From IMG/VR virus record IMGVR_UViG_3300020195_000062, positions 1 through 40,896 of that record: a DNA stretch of 40,896 bases; one strand, given 5' to 3'. This DNA comes from a virus. A program made the translations under genes and the position numbers. This document shows, in pieces, positions 20,830-28,832 of the stretch; within the stretch, counting starts at the first letter, position 1, and each line of letters opens with the position of its first letter. The notes under the pieces were generated by a model. It saw only the letters and a program-made list of their open reading frames with translations. It made no database searches and was not told where the DNA came from.

Positions 20830-21551
20830 TATCGTGAGCTTCTACGCTTGGTTGTTAGTTTTAACACCTCATCTGTCTCTCTGCTTGCAAAGTATTCATC
20901 AATAACCGCTTCTTCTTTCTGTAGCTCTACTGAGAGTGCTTGTAGGTTAGGAAGTCCCAATGTAAACGCTACATCATAGGCTGAAGCCACAATGAAGCCT
21001 CTGTGGAGGTCATCAGCCACTCCAGGTTGTTTTGTTGTGTCTGTTGCTACGAAGTACGAAGGCGAACGCTGGAAGTAGTACATGATTCCTGAAGTTACTG
21101 ATACCGCAGGCTTTGGATAGAGCCTGATAACGTTATCGGCAATCTTGTCGTAGTAAAGTGGGAGATTTGCGGTTTTATTCCACTCATCAAGAGCAATACC
21201 TCCGAGTTGTGCTTGGTCAATAGGAATAAGCTGTCTCCATAGGCCCGAAGCGTCTAGGATGTCAATTCTGGTAAGGTTGGTGATCCTATTACCCTGCTCA
21301 TCGGTAAGGAATGAATACTCGGATTGGTTTGCAACAAGGTTTGTAGTTCCTCTTGGGAGTTTTGTATGGTTTGTGTCATCAAGCTGAAAGCGTCTATCAA
21401 GCACCTTTCCTCTAGTAAAGATGTGATTAAGCCAGTTGTTACACGAATTTACCACATTGGCGGTTGCCCATTGGGTAGCATCAACACGAGCCATAACTCT
21501 GACTTGCTCCACGATGCCCAAACCAGTCGATGTATTCGAGAAGACTGCCAT
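20829..21551 (-). CDS. head-tail adaptor (tail tubular A-like)
   Basis: 240 aa, mostly helical with a beta middle. Typical adaptor sequences are C-N-N-W-L-N-H-I-F near residue 31, A-N-Q-S-E-Y-S-F-L-T-D-E-Q-G-N-R (about 73), P-L-Y-Y-D-K-I-A-D-N-V-I-R-L-Y-P-K-P (about 130) and P-G-V-A-D-D-L-H-R-G-F-I-V-A-S-A-Y-D-V-A (about 177). This pattern is found in podoviral gp4/gp11-type proteins that sit under the portal. Length suits the family. Location between coat and stopper agrees. Confidence 0.7.
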   Translation of the reverse strand: MAVFSNTSTGLGIVEQVRVMARVDATQWATANVVNSCNNWLNHIFTRGKVLDRRFQLDDTNHTKLPRGTTNLVANQSEYSFLTDEQGNRITNLTRIDILDASGLWRQLIPIDQAQLGGIALDEWNKTANLPLYYDKIADNVIRLYPKPAVSVTSGIMYYFQRSPSYFVATDTTKQPGVADDLHRGFIVASAYDVAFTLGLPNLQALSVELQKEEAVIDEYFASRETDEVLKLTTKRRSSR

Positions 21552-21561
21552 AATAGTGTGG

Positions 21562-22092
21562 TTATTTTTTCTTAAAGTTTGTCTTAAAGTCGACTATGTG
21601 GCTAAAGATTGACGCTATGATTACATCATCCTCTAAATACAATGAATCGTAATCCTCGTACTGGTCTTGTAAAAACGGCTTCATGAATCCACGGCTCAAA
21701 GGTATAATCTTGTCGTTATACTTCTGTGCTTTGAGTGCAATCTTGTTTCTTTCTGTCTCTTTATCTTCCTTATTCTTTTTTACTTCTTCATACTTGTTTC
21801 TTAGCTCTGGTGCCATCTGTGCAGTCATTCTGTCAAAGATTTCTTGCTTGTATACCTTCATTTCTGCAATAGCGTCTTCTACTTTTACTGTTACAGCCTT
21901 CTCTTTCTCTGAGATGTCTGAAATATCCACCTTTTTTTCTTCTTCTATAAGTGTTTTGTTTATCTCCTCTAGTTCTATCTCAAGTGCATCAATTTCTACT
22001 GAAACAGCTCTGCCTTTTTCCACCAAAGCACCCTTCTCTAACATGAGTTTCTTCAATTTATCAGAATCGATTGTAATAAGTCTTGGGTACAT
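21562..22092 (-). CDS. coiled-coil protein, structural module
   Basis: 176 aa, extremely charged (K-L-K-K-L-M-L-E-K-G-A-L ... I-E-L-E-E-I-N-K-T-L-I-E-E-E-K-K ... E-E-V-K-K-N-K-E-D-K-E-T-E-R-N-K), likely one long coiled coil, with a more structured C-terminus (F-M-K-P-F-L-Q-D-Q-Y-E-D-Y-D-S-L-Y-L-E-D-D-V). It lies between the glycosyltransferase and the adaptor. A TGGTATAATTA motif 14 bases upstream is embedded in the last codons of the glycosyltransferase. Virion role probable, exact role unknown. Confidence 0.6.
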   Translation of the reverse strand: MYPRLITIDSDKLKKLMLEKGALVEKGRAVSVEIDALEIELEEINKTLIEEEKKVDISDISEKEKAVTVKVEDAIAEMKVYKQEIFDRMTAQMAPELRNKYEEVKKNKEDKETERNKIALKAQKYNDKIIPLSRGFMKPFLQDQYEDYDSLYLEDDVIIASIFSHIVDFKTNFKKK

Positions 22093-22096
22093 AGTG

Positions 22097-23185
22097 TTAT
22101 GAGTTAATTATACCATTTTTAAACAAAGTAGCGTAAGCATCTCTCCATAGGTGAGCGTTGTTTGCAATCGAGTATGTCTTTTCCACATATTCCCTTGCCT
22201 TTTTCCCCATTTCAATTCGTAGCTCCTTGTCAGCAATGAGGGTCTCAATCTGTTCAATCCATGAAGCTGTATCAGTAGCCAGAAGAAGGTGTTCTGTGTC
22301 TGATTTGTTCACTTCATATGGAGAATCACCTGTAGAGAATGATTGTGCAACTGTTGGAATCTCCAGCATACTATTTTCCATAAACTTGAGGTTAGACTTA
22401 CAGCGATTGAATAGCGAGTCATGTCGAGGGATTATCACCATGTCGAGCTTGAGATTGTTTAGATACTCATAATATTCGTCAGTCGGTGCGTATGAGTGCC
22501 ATTCAATGTTCATCTTATTCCAAAAGGCGTATTCCTCTACATATAACTGCTTGTATATAGCATTATTGCCTTCTGGTGGAAGGGATAGAAGCACAAGTCT
22601 CACTCTAGGGTCGTTCTGATAGTGTTCTATGATTGGTTTCAGTCCTTCTACGTCAGCAGTCACCCCAACAGAGCCTGTGATACCTATTCTCACAATGTCT
22701 GTTTCATTTCTTAGAGGTTCTGGGTAGTAGAAAGGGTCTACGGTGTTTGGTAAGACGATCACATTGGGATTTAAGACTTCGTATTCCTTTTTGAGAAACT
22801 CTGTAGAGCAAGTTACCAGGTCTGCCTCTGTAATGAAGGTGTCGAGGTTCTTATTCATTATGTCTAGTCCACGCTTCACCTTTTCTTCATTCATGTATTC
22901 CGTAAACTTGAAACCTCCGGCGTCTTTTGCGGTGTCATCATTGTCAAAGACTATCTTCTTGCCTTGTGCCTTGAGTGCCCTTGCCACAGTGAGAAGTTCT
23001 TCTGATTCTGGTCGGTGGAATACTACTACATCTGCGCCCATTAAAGCCTTGGCCTTCTCCTCTGGTGTTGCTCGGTTAATGGCTAGAGTTGTTCTGTCAC
23101 CATCCCAGCCGTTCTCCTGTAAAGGAAAGAGACATCTGACGTTAAAACATCCTTCGAGTGAAGTGTGAATGAAGTAAACTTTCAT
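22097..23185 (-). CDS. glycosyltransferase (GT-B, group 1-like) inside the head module
   Basis: 362 aa. The C-terminal domain has the usual GT4-type stretch: a Rossmann half with R-V-R-L-V-L-L-S-L-P-P, then C-K-S-N-L-K-F-M-E-N-S-M-L-E-I-P-T-V-A (about residue 270), where nucleotide-sugar binding is expected, and K-K-A-R-E-Y-V-E-K-T-Y-S at the end. The N-terminal half (V-V-F-H-R-P-E-S-E-E-L) is a second Rossmann domain. It lies between the coat region and the adaptor, far from the glycan island. Virion glycosylation is the simplest reading. No signal peptide, so it acts in the cytoplasm. Confidence 0.8.
   Translation of the reverse strand: MKVYFIHTSLEGCFNVRCLFPLQENGWDGDRTTLAINRATPEEKAKALMGADVVVFHRPESEELLTVARALKAQGKKIVFDNDDTAKDAGGFKFTEYMNEEKVKRGLDIMNKNLDTFITEADLVTCSTEFLKKEYEVLNPNVIVLPNTVDPFYYPEPLRNETDIVRIGITGSVGVTADVEGLKPIIEHYQNDPRVRLVLLSLPPEGNNAIYKQLYVEEYAFWNKMNIEWHSYAPTDEYYEYLNNLKLDMVIIPRHDSLFNRCKSNLKFMENSMLEIPTVAQSFSTGDSPYEVNKSDTEHLLLATDTASWIEQIETLIADKELRIEMGKKAREYVEKTYSIANNAHLWRDAYATLFKNGIINS
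22107..22115 (-). promoter_or_regulatory. promoter motif TGGTATAAT inside the end of the glycosyltransferase gene
   Basis: The motif is read as codons N-G-I-I-N-S of the upstream gene and also lies 14 bases before ATG 22092. One sequence serves both as protein end and as promoter. Confidence 0.5.
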
Positions 23186-23186
23186 A

Positions 23187-23495
23187 TTATTGTTCTAGTA
23201 GCTCAAGCTCTGCCTTCTTCTCGGCAATCCTGAACTTCTTTAATTCTTCTAATTCTGCTAGGTGCTTCTTTGCTTGTGCTATTTGGTCTAGGACTGATAA
23301 CTCCCCCATAGGAGTTAAGGGTGCTACAGGAGCCATTGTAGGGGCTATTGAAACTACTACAGGAGCTACTGCTGGTGCAACATACTCTGGCGTTACTGGT
23401 TCTATTATCTGTTTGGTTCTAGCATTAATAACATTCCCATCTGGGTCAATCCTAACGCTTTCTTTTCGTATGTTTGGCGATATTACTGTTGTCAT
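23187..23495 (-). CDS. small protein following the coat gene
   Basis: 102 aa from ATG 23495; a longer frame to 23552 would run through a hairpin. It opens M-T-T-V-I-S-P-N-I-R-K-E-S-V-R-I-D-P-D-G-N, has a Pro/Val/Ala-rich middle (E-Y-V-A-P-A-V-A-P-V-V-V-S-I-A-P) and ends in a charged helix (L-A-E-L-E-E-L-K-K-F-R-I-A-E-K-K-A-E-L). Could be a head decoration or chaperone, but no family is recognised. It is followed directly by the glycosyltransferase. Confidence 0.6.
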   Translation of the reverse strand: MTTVISPNIRKESVRIDPDGNVINARTKQIIEPVTPEYVAPAVAPVVVSIAPTMAPVAPLTPMGELSVLDQIAQAKKHLAELEELKKFRIAEKKAELELLEQ

Positions 23496-23508
23496 AATTG
23501 CGTGCAGA

Positions 23509-23549
23509 TGTGCCTCATATCTCGCAATCTGCATTGAGTACGAGGCACA
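23509..23549 (-). promoter_or_regulatory. long hairpin between coat gene and next gene
   Basis: TGTGCCTC (23509-23516) pairs perfectly with GAGGCACA (23542-23549), and the inside can pair further (CTC, CAAT with ATTG, GAG) around a CTGC loop. No T-run follows, so it is more likely an RNA processing, stability or partial read-through element that sets the coat protein apart from the following genes than a classic terminator. Confidence 0.6.
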
Positions 23550-23568
23550 CAATTAGTCTTATAATTGA

Positions 23569-24483
23569 TTACGCCGCTGTAAGAATTCTTACACCTGCTT
23601 CATCTCGGTTTTCAACTACACCGTAGAGCAAGTCTGCGGTTGTAAGAGTCGAGAGGTATTCAGGAATGTAGTTCGATTGAATACGAACTCCATGCTTACC
23701 TGTCATTGAACTACCTAGTGAACCACCTGACCCAAGTGGAGACCTTGCCCAATGAAGAGCGTCTTTGTGGGCTAGTGTGTTATATCTACCTGCTGTTCCT
23801 GACACGTTCTGAACGTTGTTAGATACGAACACTGGGATACCATACAAAGTTGCTCGTGGAAGTTTTGCTGTTGGGTCATTCACTGGTGAATTAATCGCGA
23901 GAGAAAACTTATCGAGGTTTTGTACTTGTTTCCAGAACACTGCTGGTGAAAGGAAGAACGCGACATCTGACTGGGTGTCAATACCTACTGATTCGAGAGC
24001 TGAGATAGCTGCACGGATTTCACTGTCGGCTAGGTTGGTAGTAGAAGCACCAACTACTGTTGAGAAACCTTTGAAAAGGTCTGCTAGTGCTAATTCTAAC
24101 TTTCTTGCCATTGTGTAACCAGCACTCTGAGCATACCTCTCCTGGAGGTAGTATGACTGCTTAACCTGTGCTGCTTCACGGTCTTCGATAGCAAATGATA
24201 CTTCAAACCACTGGTCTACAGTGAGAGTTACCTTTGTGTCAGTAGCGTTGTTAAGAGTAACTGCTGTTGCGTTACTTTTAGCTGCTGCTGCAAACTCGGT
24301 AAGATTCGGAGTGTAGAGTGCTGAACCTCCATCTGCTAATTCTGCAGAACGGTCTGTGAAGAACTCTGCAATCGAGAGTTTCAATTTGAAGAACTCGTTG
24401 ATTTTCTCACCCCAGATTAGAGGAATACTTTCCGCTAATGTGGTTGAGGATTGTGACGCTGTTGGAAATGTTCCAGTTGCCAT
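23569..24483 (-). CDS. major capsid protein (HK97-type fold, podovirus-like)
   Basis: 304 aa. M-A-T-G-T-F-P-T-A-S-Q-S-S-T-T-L-A-E-S-I-P-L-I-W leads into an N-arm, then a beta/helix part (V-T-L-T-V-D-Q-W-F-E-V-S-F-A-I-E-D-R-E-A) and A-R-K-L-E-L-A-L-A-D-L, a long helix like the HK97 spine. L-Y-G-I-P-V-F-V-S-N-N-V (about residue 218) and an end with V-E-N-R-D-E-A-G-V-R-I are typical coat features. It follows the scaffold gene by 41 bases, as in many podoviruses, and is the expected most abundant product. Confidence 0.85.
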   Translation of the reverse strand: MATGTFPTASQSSTTLAESIPLIWGEKINEFFKLKLSIAEFFTDRSAELADGGSALYTPNLTEFAAAAKSNATAVTLNNATDTKVTLTVDQWFEVSFAIEDREAAQVKQSYYLQERYAQSAGYTMARKLELALADLFKGFSTVVGASTTNLADSEIRAAISALESVGIDTQSDVAFFLSPAVFWKQVQNLDKFSLAINSPVNDPTAKLPRATLYGIPVFVSNNVQNVSGTAGRYNTLAHKDALHWARSPLGSGGSLGSSMTGKHGVRIQSNYIPEYLSTLTTADLLYGVVENRDEAGVRILTAA

Positions 24484-24524
24484 ATAATTTATAAACTAAT
24501 AATTATGTATTTTTACTAGTAATG

Positions 24525-25022
24525 TTATTTACCCATTACTTTCTTAAAAGCCTTCATGTGTTCCTCTCGTGTCATCTCGGATTTGATTTCAGACTGGTCT
24601 TGCGATTCGCCTGAACCCTTTGAAGCACCGAGCTTTGCATCTTCCTTTCTTTTCTTCTCTTTCAAATCACTTTGATAGGTTAGGAAAAGGGGTTCTTTGA
24701 CAGCTTCGGTTAGGGCAATGCCCTTTCCTTTTGCTACCACTTTTGCTTGTTCAATTTCTTCATCCGATAAACCACGGGCAATCAGTTTAAGCTCCTCTAA
24801 AAGTTGTGGGTCGTTGTTAATTGAAGGTGGCGTAGATTTTCTTAATTGCTTAAGTTCGTCTTCTGCCCTTTTAGCTCTTGCGTTGATGTCTCGATTGGCT
24901 TCACGAGCTTTTTCTAATTCATCTGCAAGGTCTACAGTTTCCTCCTCACTGTCTTTGTTGCTACTGGTAGCTTCCTCATCCTCTGTGTCTATGACCACAG
25001 CGTCGTCGTTGGTGTTATCCAT
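24525..25022 (-). CDS. capsid scaffolding protein
   Basis: 165 aa from ATG 25022; the longer frame to 25112 would translate the hairpin region and is rejected. Acidic start (D-T-E-D-E-E-A-T-S-S-N-K-D-S-E-E-E), central coiled coil (L-E-K-A-R-E-A-N-R-D-I-N-A-R-A-K-R-A-E-D-E-L-K-Q), basic helical C-terminus (E-E-H-M-K-A-F-K-K-V-M-G-K). Such acidic coiled-coil proteins directly before the coat gene are scaffolds that bind coat through the basic C-terminus. Two identical-loop hairpins precede its start. Confidence 0.75.
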   Translation of the reverse strand: MDNTNDDAVVIDTEDEEATSSNKDSEEETVDLADELEKAREANRDINARAKRAEDELKQLRKSTPPSINNDPQLLEELKLIARGLSDEEIEQAKVVAKGKGIALTEAVKEPLFLTYQSDLKEKKRKEDAKLGASKGSGESQDQSEIKSEMTREEHMKAFKKVMGK

Positions 25023-25031
25023 TGATGTGTA

Positions 25032-25080
25032 GCAGATTATGCTTACTGCCAAGCGTTTATGCAGGATTATGCTTACCTGC
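25032..25080 (-). promoter_or_regulatory. two tandem hairpins with identical 10-nt loops before the scaffold gene
   Basis: 25032-25049 is GCAG-ATTATGCTTA-CTGC and 25061-25080 is GCAGG-ATTATGCTTA-CCTGC (minus-strand loops TAAGCATAAT). Same loop, same stem type, 11 bases apart, the second ten bases from the scaffold ATG on the mRNA. This fits a protein-binding operator for translational control of scaffold and coat, or a DNA site. Confidence 0.65.
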
Positions 25081-25118
25081 GAGCCTATGCGTTGTTGAGA
25101 CGCACCCCTCAATCAATA

Positions 25119-25346
25119 CTACCTCGCTTCGTTCTTTATCTCTTTGGTTTCTGACTTTGAGGTGAAAAGGAGTTCAAGGTTAGAGAATGCTTCATCTATC
25201 ACATCTTTAGCCTCTGCGATTGCTTTGGTGTCCTCTTGAGCGAACACCTTCACTACTGCCTTATCGGTGAGAAAAGACATAAGGTAGTTTTTAACTTCCC
25301 CTCTCATATTCTCATTCAAATAAAAGTCTTGGAGAGCACTAGGCAT
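25119..25346 (-). CDS. small protein between portal and scaffold
   Basis: 75 aa, helical and charged: M-P-S-A-L-Q-D-F-Y-L-N-E-N-M-R-G-E-V-K-N-Y-L ... K-E-I-K-N-E-A-R. It starts 8 bases inside the end of the portal gene. A small gene in this place is common in podoviral head modules, often an uncharacterised portal partner. No motif recognised. Confidence 0.6.
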   Translation of the reverse strand: MPSALQDFYLNENMRGEVKNYLMSFLTDKAVVKVFAQEDTKAIAEAKDVIDEAFSNLELLFTSKSETKEIKNEAR

Positions 25347-27147
25347 TTTGAGGTGTTGCGTTAGCTTGTAGACTCATGGGACTTGCCTGTTGTGGTTGTC
25401 CTGTTGGTTGCATAGCCATTTGTGCCTGTGCTTCCTTAGCCTTTTCGTTAATAGCACTTGTAATCTGCACTGGACTGATACCAGCTCCTGATAGCTCGAT
25501 AATCTTGGTAAGGAGTTGTGAAGCTACTGGGTCGTTAGCTAGGTTAGGATTAGAAGCGTAGGTGACAAGAATGTTGTTGAGACTCTCAAGAGTTGCTGCT
25601 TTGTTTCTCTGTTCACCTGTAATGTTCACAGTTACTTTTACCTTTAGATTCTTGTAGAAGTCCTTTGGAATGTTAATGAATCTCTGGCTTTTTGTTTGTT
25701 TAATGAACTCGTCATAGTTGTCTATAAAGGTCTGGTACTCCTCTGCTGTGATGTCTCCGCCTGAAAGGATGATGTCTTTGGCTTTCATGTTTGCCTCTCG
25801 GATAGAGAACTTTGAGTCAATGTCTTTCAGTTCATTTGGTGAGAAGTCGTACGAGAGGATGTGTTCAGCGGTGAGCTTAGTCGCAAGATACGGCATTACC
25901 CAGTCCTCAATTATTTCAGTCAGAAAGATACCAAACTCCTCTTGAAGCACTTGGAAGACTGAAGATGATTGCTGAAGAACGGTTGCTTGGAGTCTGAATG
26001 GAGTCCCTGACGGTGGTGTATCGCCTCTTTGTGCGGCATAAGCACTTGTAGTCTTCTGTAGTTGGTCGTACCACTGATTGATAATTAAGCTGTACTGATT
26101 GAGCCCTCCACTTGGTAGGAGATTGAGAGCTGTAATAGGTTTATTCTCCTCAGTCTCTAGGATAGTTCCATCATCTGTTTCAGTGAGTAGGTTTCTCCCC
26201 TTGAGCTTTTTAGATGCAGTCTGCCCGATAACCTTTGTTGTGTACTCCATTGCTCGGTACTGCTTCAAGATTGCGTCATTAGTCCACACTTGAGCTTCTT
26301 CTCCTTCTTCCATAACACCGACTCCAAACGCTCTGCCTGCCTTTGGCTTACGAGCAAGATACTTGTACACCTCGTCTGTGTTATCTTCGCAATACATAAT
26401 TTCAAATGCGTCATTGTCTACCTTGCCTTCATCCTTACTTGGAAGACCGGCAATGTAATACAGTTGATATGAGAACTTTGATTTGTCAGCGTCAGTGAAT
26501 CCTTCACCTTTTGCGTCTTTGTAGATAGCCTGTGAGAATGTGCCTCGTACTTCATACACAGGTATAGTAGTGTTTGATGTTTGATTTTCTAGTTTGTCGA
26601 GAACTGCTGTGAGGTTCTTCCACCCTTTCTTCTGTGCTATCTCAACCGCAGTCATCCAGTGAGTTTCTACAATAGGTCTGCTTAGTATCTTTCTTTGGTC
26701 AGTAATGAGGTTCTTCCACTCTGGGAGTTCGAGTGTCAATTCTCCATCCTTCGTAACTTTCTTTACGAGGAGTGAACCATAGCGAGTGTGCGTATTTCTC
26801 ATATCATTGAGAGTCTTAGCAAAGTTCGTATCCTTCATCCATACATATATATCCTTTGAAAGAAGCCACGACTCTAGGTAGTGGTTTGCATCATCAGATG
26901 TTATCTGAATATCTTTAGTATCTAAGTCCTTAGCGGTGTTCTCCACATCGCAGATAGCATTAAGAATCTGCAAGAAAGGCTTTTCCCTTCCAAGCTCATC
27001 CTTCTGTCCATTTAGATACTTAGAGTTGTTGTAGAACTCAATCGTTCGTATTGTTTGCTTTTGAGAGAATGACAAACCTTCTACAAGGTCAATGGTCTTG
27101 GAATAATTAACCTTGATTTGTTCCAGCTCGGTTTTGATGGATACCAT
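25339..27147 (-). CDS. portal protein
   Basis: 602 aa, within the range of podovirus portals. Recognisable pieces are K-Y-L-N-G-Q-K-D-E-L-G-R-E-K-P-F-L-Q-I-L-N-A-I-C-D-V-E-N (about residues 42-70), W-K-N-L-I-T-D-Q-R-K-I (stem/clip start) and W-V-M-P-Y-L-A-T-K-L near residue 410. The C-terminal part is Ala/Gln/Met-rich (Q-A-Q-M-A-M-Q-P-T-G-Q-P-Q-Q), resembling barrel tails. Located between terminase and scaffold. It would form the dodecameric DNA gate. The start (M-V-S-I-K-T-E-L-E-Q-I) is echoed by a 60-aa gene just upstream. Confidence 0.8.
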   Translation of the reverse strand: MVSIKTELEQIKVNYSKTIDLVEGLSFSQKQTIRTIEFYNNSKYLNGQKDELGREKPFLQILNAICDVENTAKDLDTKDIQITSDDANHYLESWLLSKDIYVWMKDTNFAKTLNDMRNTHTRYGSLLVKKVTKDGELTLELPEWKNLITDQRKILSRPIVETHWMTAVEIAQKKGWKNLTAVLDKLENQTSNTTIPVYEVRGTFSQAIYKDAKGEGFTDADKSKFSYQLYYIAGLPSKDEGKVDNDAFEIMYCEDNTDEVYKYLARKPKAGRAFGVGVMEEGEEAQVWTNDAILKQYRAMEYTTKVIGQTASKKLKGRNLLTETDDGTILETEENKPITALNLLPSGGLNQYSLIINQWYDQLQKTTSAYAAQRGDTPPSGTPFRLQATVLQQSSSVFQVLQEEFGIFLTEIIEDWVMPYLATKLTAEHILSYDFSPNELKDIDSKFSIREANMKAKDIILSGGDITAEEYQTFIDNYDEFIKQTKSQRFINIPKDFYKNLKVKVTVNITGEQRNKAATLESLNNILVTYASNPNLANDPVASQLLTKIIELSGAGISPVQITSAINEKAKEAQAQMAMQPTGQPQQASPMSLQANATPQNA

Positions 27148-27198
27148 AAATAATTAAATTTATGTCTCCAGTTTTCCTGCTAGACGTTATTACCTATA

Positions 27199-27204
27199 AT
27201 TATA
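27199..27204 (-). promoter_or_regulatory. -10 element in the portal leader
   Basis: TGTTATAATTA on the minus strand, about 50 bases before the portal ATG at 27147. Unlike the leaderless cases this leaves a leader of roughly 45 bases, with GGAG 18 bases from the ATG, too far for a standard ribosome site. Confidence 0.4.
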
Positions 27205-27224
27205 ACACATTCATATTCGCAAAT

Positions 27225-27407
27225 CTAATTATTAGTCAGGAATATCTTCTGTTCTCTCTTCACAATAAAATTGTCGGGTTTTCCCTTAGAGTCCTTCTGT
27301 ATAGTTACAGTCTCAAAGGGTCTAAGTTCTCTTAGTATATCAATGATGGTCTGCTCGTTTGGTGTCATCTTGATGATTTGTTCCGGCTCGGTTTTTATTG
27401 TAAGCAT
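27225..27407 (-). CDS. 60-aa protein sharing the portal N-terminus
   Basis: M-L-T-I-K-T-E-P-E-Q-I-I-K-M-T-P-N-E-Q-T-I-I-D-I-L-R-E-L and onward, ending K-R-E-Q-K-I-F-L-T-N-N. The first codons match the portal start (I-K-T-E-x-E-Q-I), with AAAACCGAGC and GGAACAAATC shared at DNA level. A leaderless promoter is seven bases before the ATG. It could be a partial duplication of the portal 5' end joined to another sequence, or a small early protein. Function unknown. Confidence 0.6.
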   Translation of the reverse strand: MLTIKTEPEQIIKMTPNEQTIIDILRELRPFETVTIQKDSKGKPDNFIVKREQKIFLTNN

Positions 27408-27414
27408 TTATATA

Positions 27415-27423
27415 ATTATACCA
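27415..27423 (-). promoter_or_regulatory. leaderless promoter TGGTATAAT, 7 nt before ATG 27407
   Basis: Exact copy of TGGTATAATTA on the minus strand; transcription should start at the ATG. Confidence 0.6.
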
Positions 27424-27441
27424 TTTTTAGTAATGCAAGCA

Positions 27442-27600
27442 CTAACGTGAACTCTTATTATCGTTCCTCTGCCTACTCTCCAGTCGTTCTAATCTCTCAA
27501 TCGGGTCAATGTCTTCATTAAAGGCTCTCCCATTCTTAAAATAAATACTCTTGATAAGAGCAAACTCTGCTGGGTCGTGAAGTGTGGGTCTTTTATCCAT
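27442..27600 (-). CDS. 52-aa protein coupled to the large terminase
   Basis: M-D-K-R-P-T-L-H-D-P-A-E-F-A-L-I-K-S-I-Y-F-K-N-G ... I-E-R-L-E-R-L-E-S-R-Q-R. Its ATG shares a base with the terminase stop (TAATG), which strongly suggests coupled translation. Helical, charged C-terminus. It could be a terminase partner, but no motif says so. Confidence 0.6.
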   Translation of the reverse strand: MDKRPTLHDPAEFALIKSIYFKNGRAFNEDIDPIERLERLESRQRNDNKSSR

Positions 27601-28832
27601 TATCGTGTTTGATTAACCTGCCCTCTTAACCTACTCATAAGCCTTTCAGCCTTCTCGGCTTCCATGTCACCCGTTCCATCCTTGATAAGTGAAGCAAGAG
27701 CGTAGCGTAGTGCATCCATTGAATGGTCAAAGCCGGCTTCTGGTTCATTGATTATCTTTTCATTCTTATCGGTAGTCCAAAAGAAGTTGTTGTATTCCCT
27801 AATGATGTTCTGAGACCTTTGGGTAAGAGATACTTTCTGTGCTTGAATTGTCGTAATGCCATGCACGATACTATCACTCCCTTTCACAGCACCTACAATA
27901 CTGATTCCGTAGCTTGCTATCTCGTCAATACTCTTAGGCTCTGCACTATCAGCCACAACAAGAGCTGTGTCATGGTTCCTTAGTATGTCCCCTATTTGTT
28001 TATTGCTTAGCCCCTTTTGAAAGGTTATCTCATCTAAGATATAGCCTCCGTTGTAGTAGTAAACAGCAACAATAGATGTTGGGTCGTTTGAATAGCCAAA
28101 GTCTAGTCCATAGCGTTCTAGTCTTGCTTCGTGGGGTATTGATTCAATGATAGCCCAGTTTCTGTATATCTTTCTTTCAAGACTATTAGGCTCTCCTAGC
28201 CACTTATGTTTATACAATGCAGGTCGCTTCTCTTTGTCATCCTCCATTTCAAGGCGAATAATATCGGGCATCATCTTGTACTTCATTGCGATGTCGTAGT
28301 TCACATTGATGACGAGTGTGTTGGGTCTACCTTCTAGTACAAGTCTTTGGTGTACAGGGTCATCTTCAAGGAGTCTGTTGTATGTATATATAATCCGTGA
28401 GCCTTCCTTTCTAACTGTAGGTGTAAGGACATCAATGCTTGGCTTAGATACTGATTGTGCTTCTTCTACCCATGCTATATCAATACCCTCGATAGACTTG
28501 ATAGATTGCTCGTTGCGGTGCATTCCTTTGAATAGAAAGTCAGAGCCATTGAGCTTATTTATGATTGAGTTGTTTGTTATCTCAAACTCTTTTAGTTCGT
28601 AGAGGTTTATAAGGTCTGCAAGGAGTTGGTGTGAACTGTCAGCAATAGAGCTTTGAAACTCTCGGAAGCACGCTATTCGTGTCTTCTTCATACGAGCTTG
28701 TATCAATAGGTATCTTGCTACTGTGTGAGACTTCAAAGAGAACCTTCCTCCGTAGACAGCAGCTTCACGCCAGTCATTATCAAACAAGCGTTTGTACTCT
28801 ATTGGTATCTCTACTACTTTTAGGTTATCCAT
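27600..28832 (-). CDS. terL: terminase large subunit, PBSX family
   Basis: 410 aa from ATG 28832 (a TTG one codon earlier is not needed). ATPase: Walker A G-G-R-F-S-L-K-S (28-35) and Walker B I-D-I-A-W-V-E-E (117-124). Nuclease (RNase H fold): D244 in Y-G-L-D-F-G-Y, D295 in V-A-D-S-A-E-P, and D369/D373 in F-D-H-S-M-D-A-L-R. It pumps DNA into the prohead through the portal and cuts it. The Walker A form GGRxSxKS is usual in PBSX types. Overlaps the small terminase gene by 8 bases. Confidence 0.93.
   Translation of the reverse strand: MDNLKVVEIPIEYKRLFDNDWREAAVYGGRFSLKSHTVARYLLIQARMKKTRIACFREFQSSIADSSHQLLADLINLYELKEFEITNNSIINKLNGSDFLFKGMHRNEQSIKSIEGIDIAWVEEAQSVSKPSIDVLTPTVRKEGSRIIYTYNRLLEDDPVHQRLVLEGRPNTLVINVNYDIAMKYKMMPDIIRLEMEDDKEKRPALYKHKWLGEPNSLERKIYRNWAIIESIPHEARLERYGLDFGYSNDPTSIVAVYYYNGGYILDEITFQKGLSNKQIGDILRNHDTALVVADSAEPKSIDEIASYGISIVGAVKGSDSIVHGITTIQAQKVSLTQRSQNIIREYNNFFWTTDKNEKIINEPEAGFDHSMDALRYALASLIKDGTGDMEAEKAERLMSRLRGQVNQTR

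Noticed and set aside
24525-25112. Longer start for the scaffold protein
   Set aside because: The first 30 codons would translate the tandem hairpins and do not look like protein.
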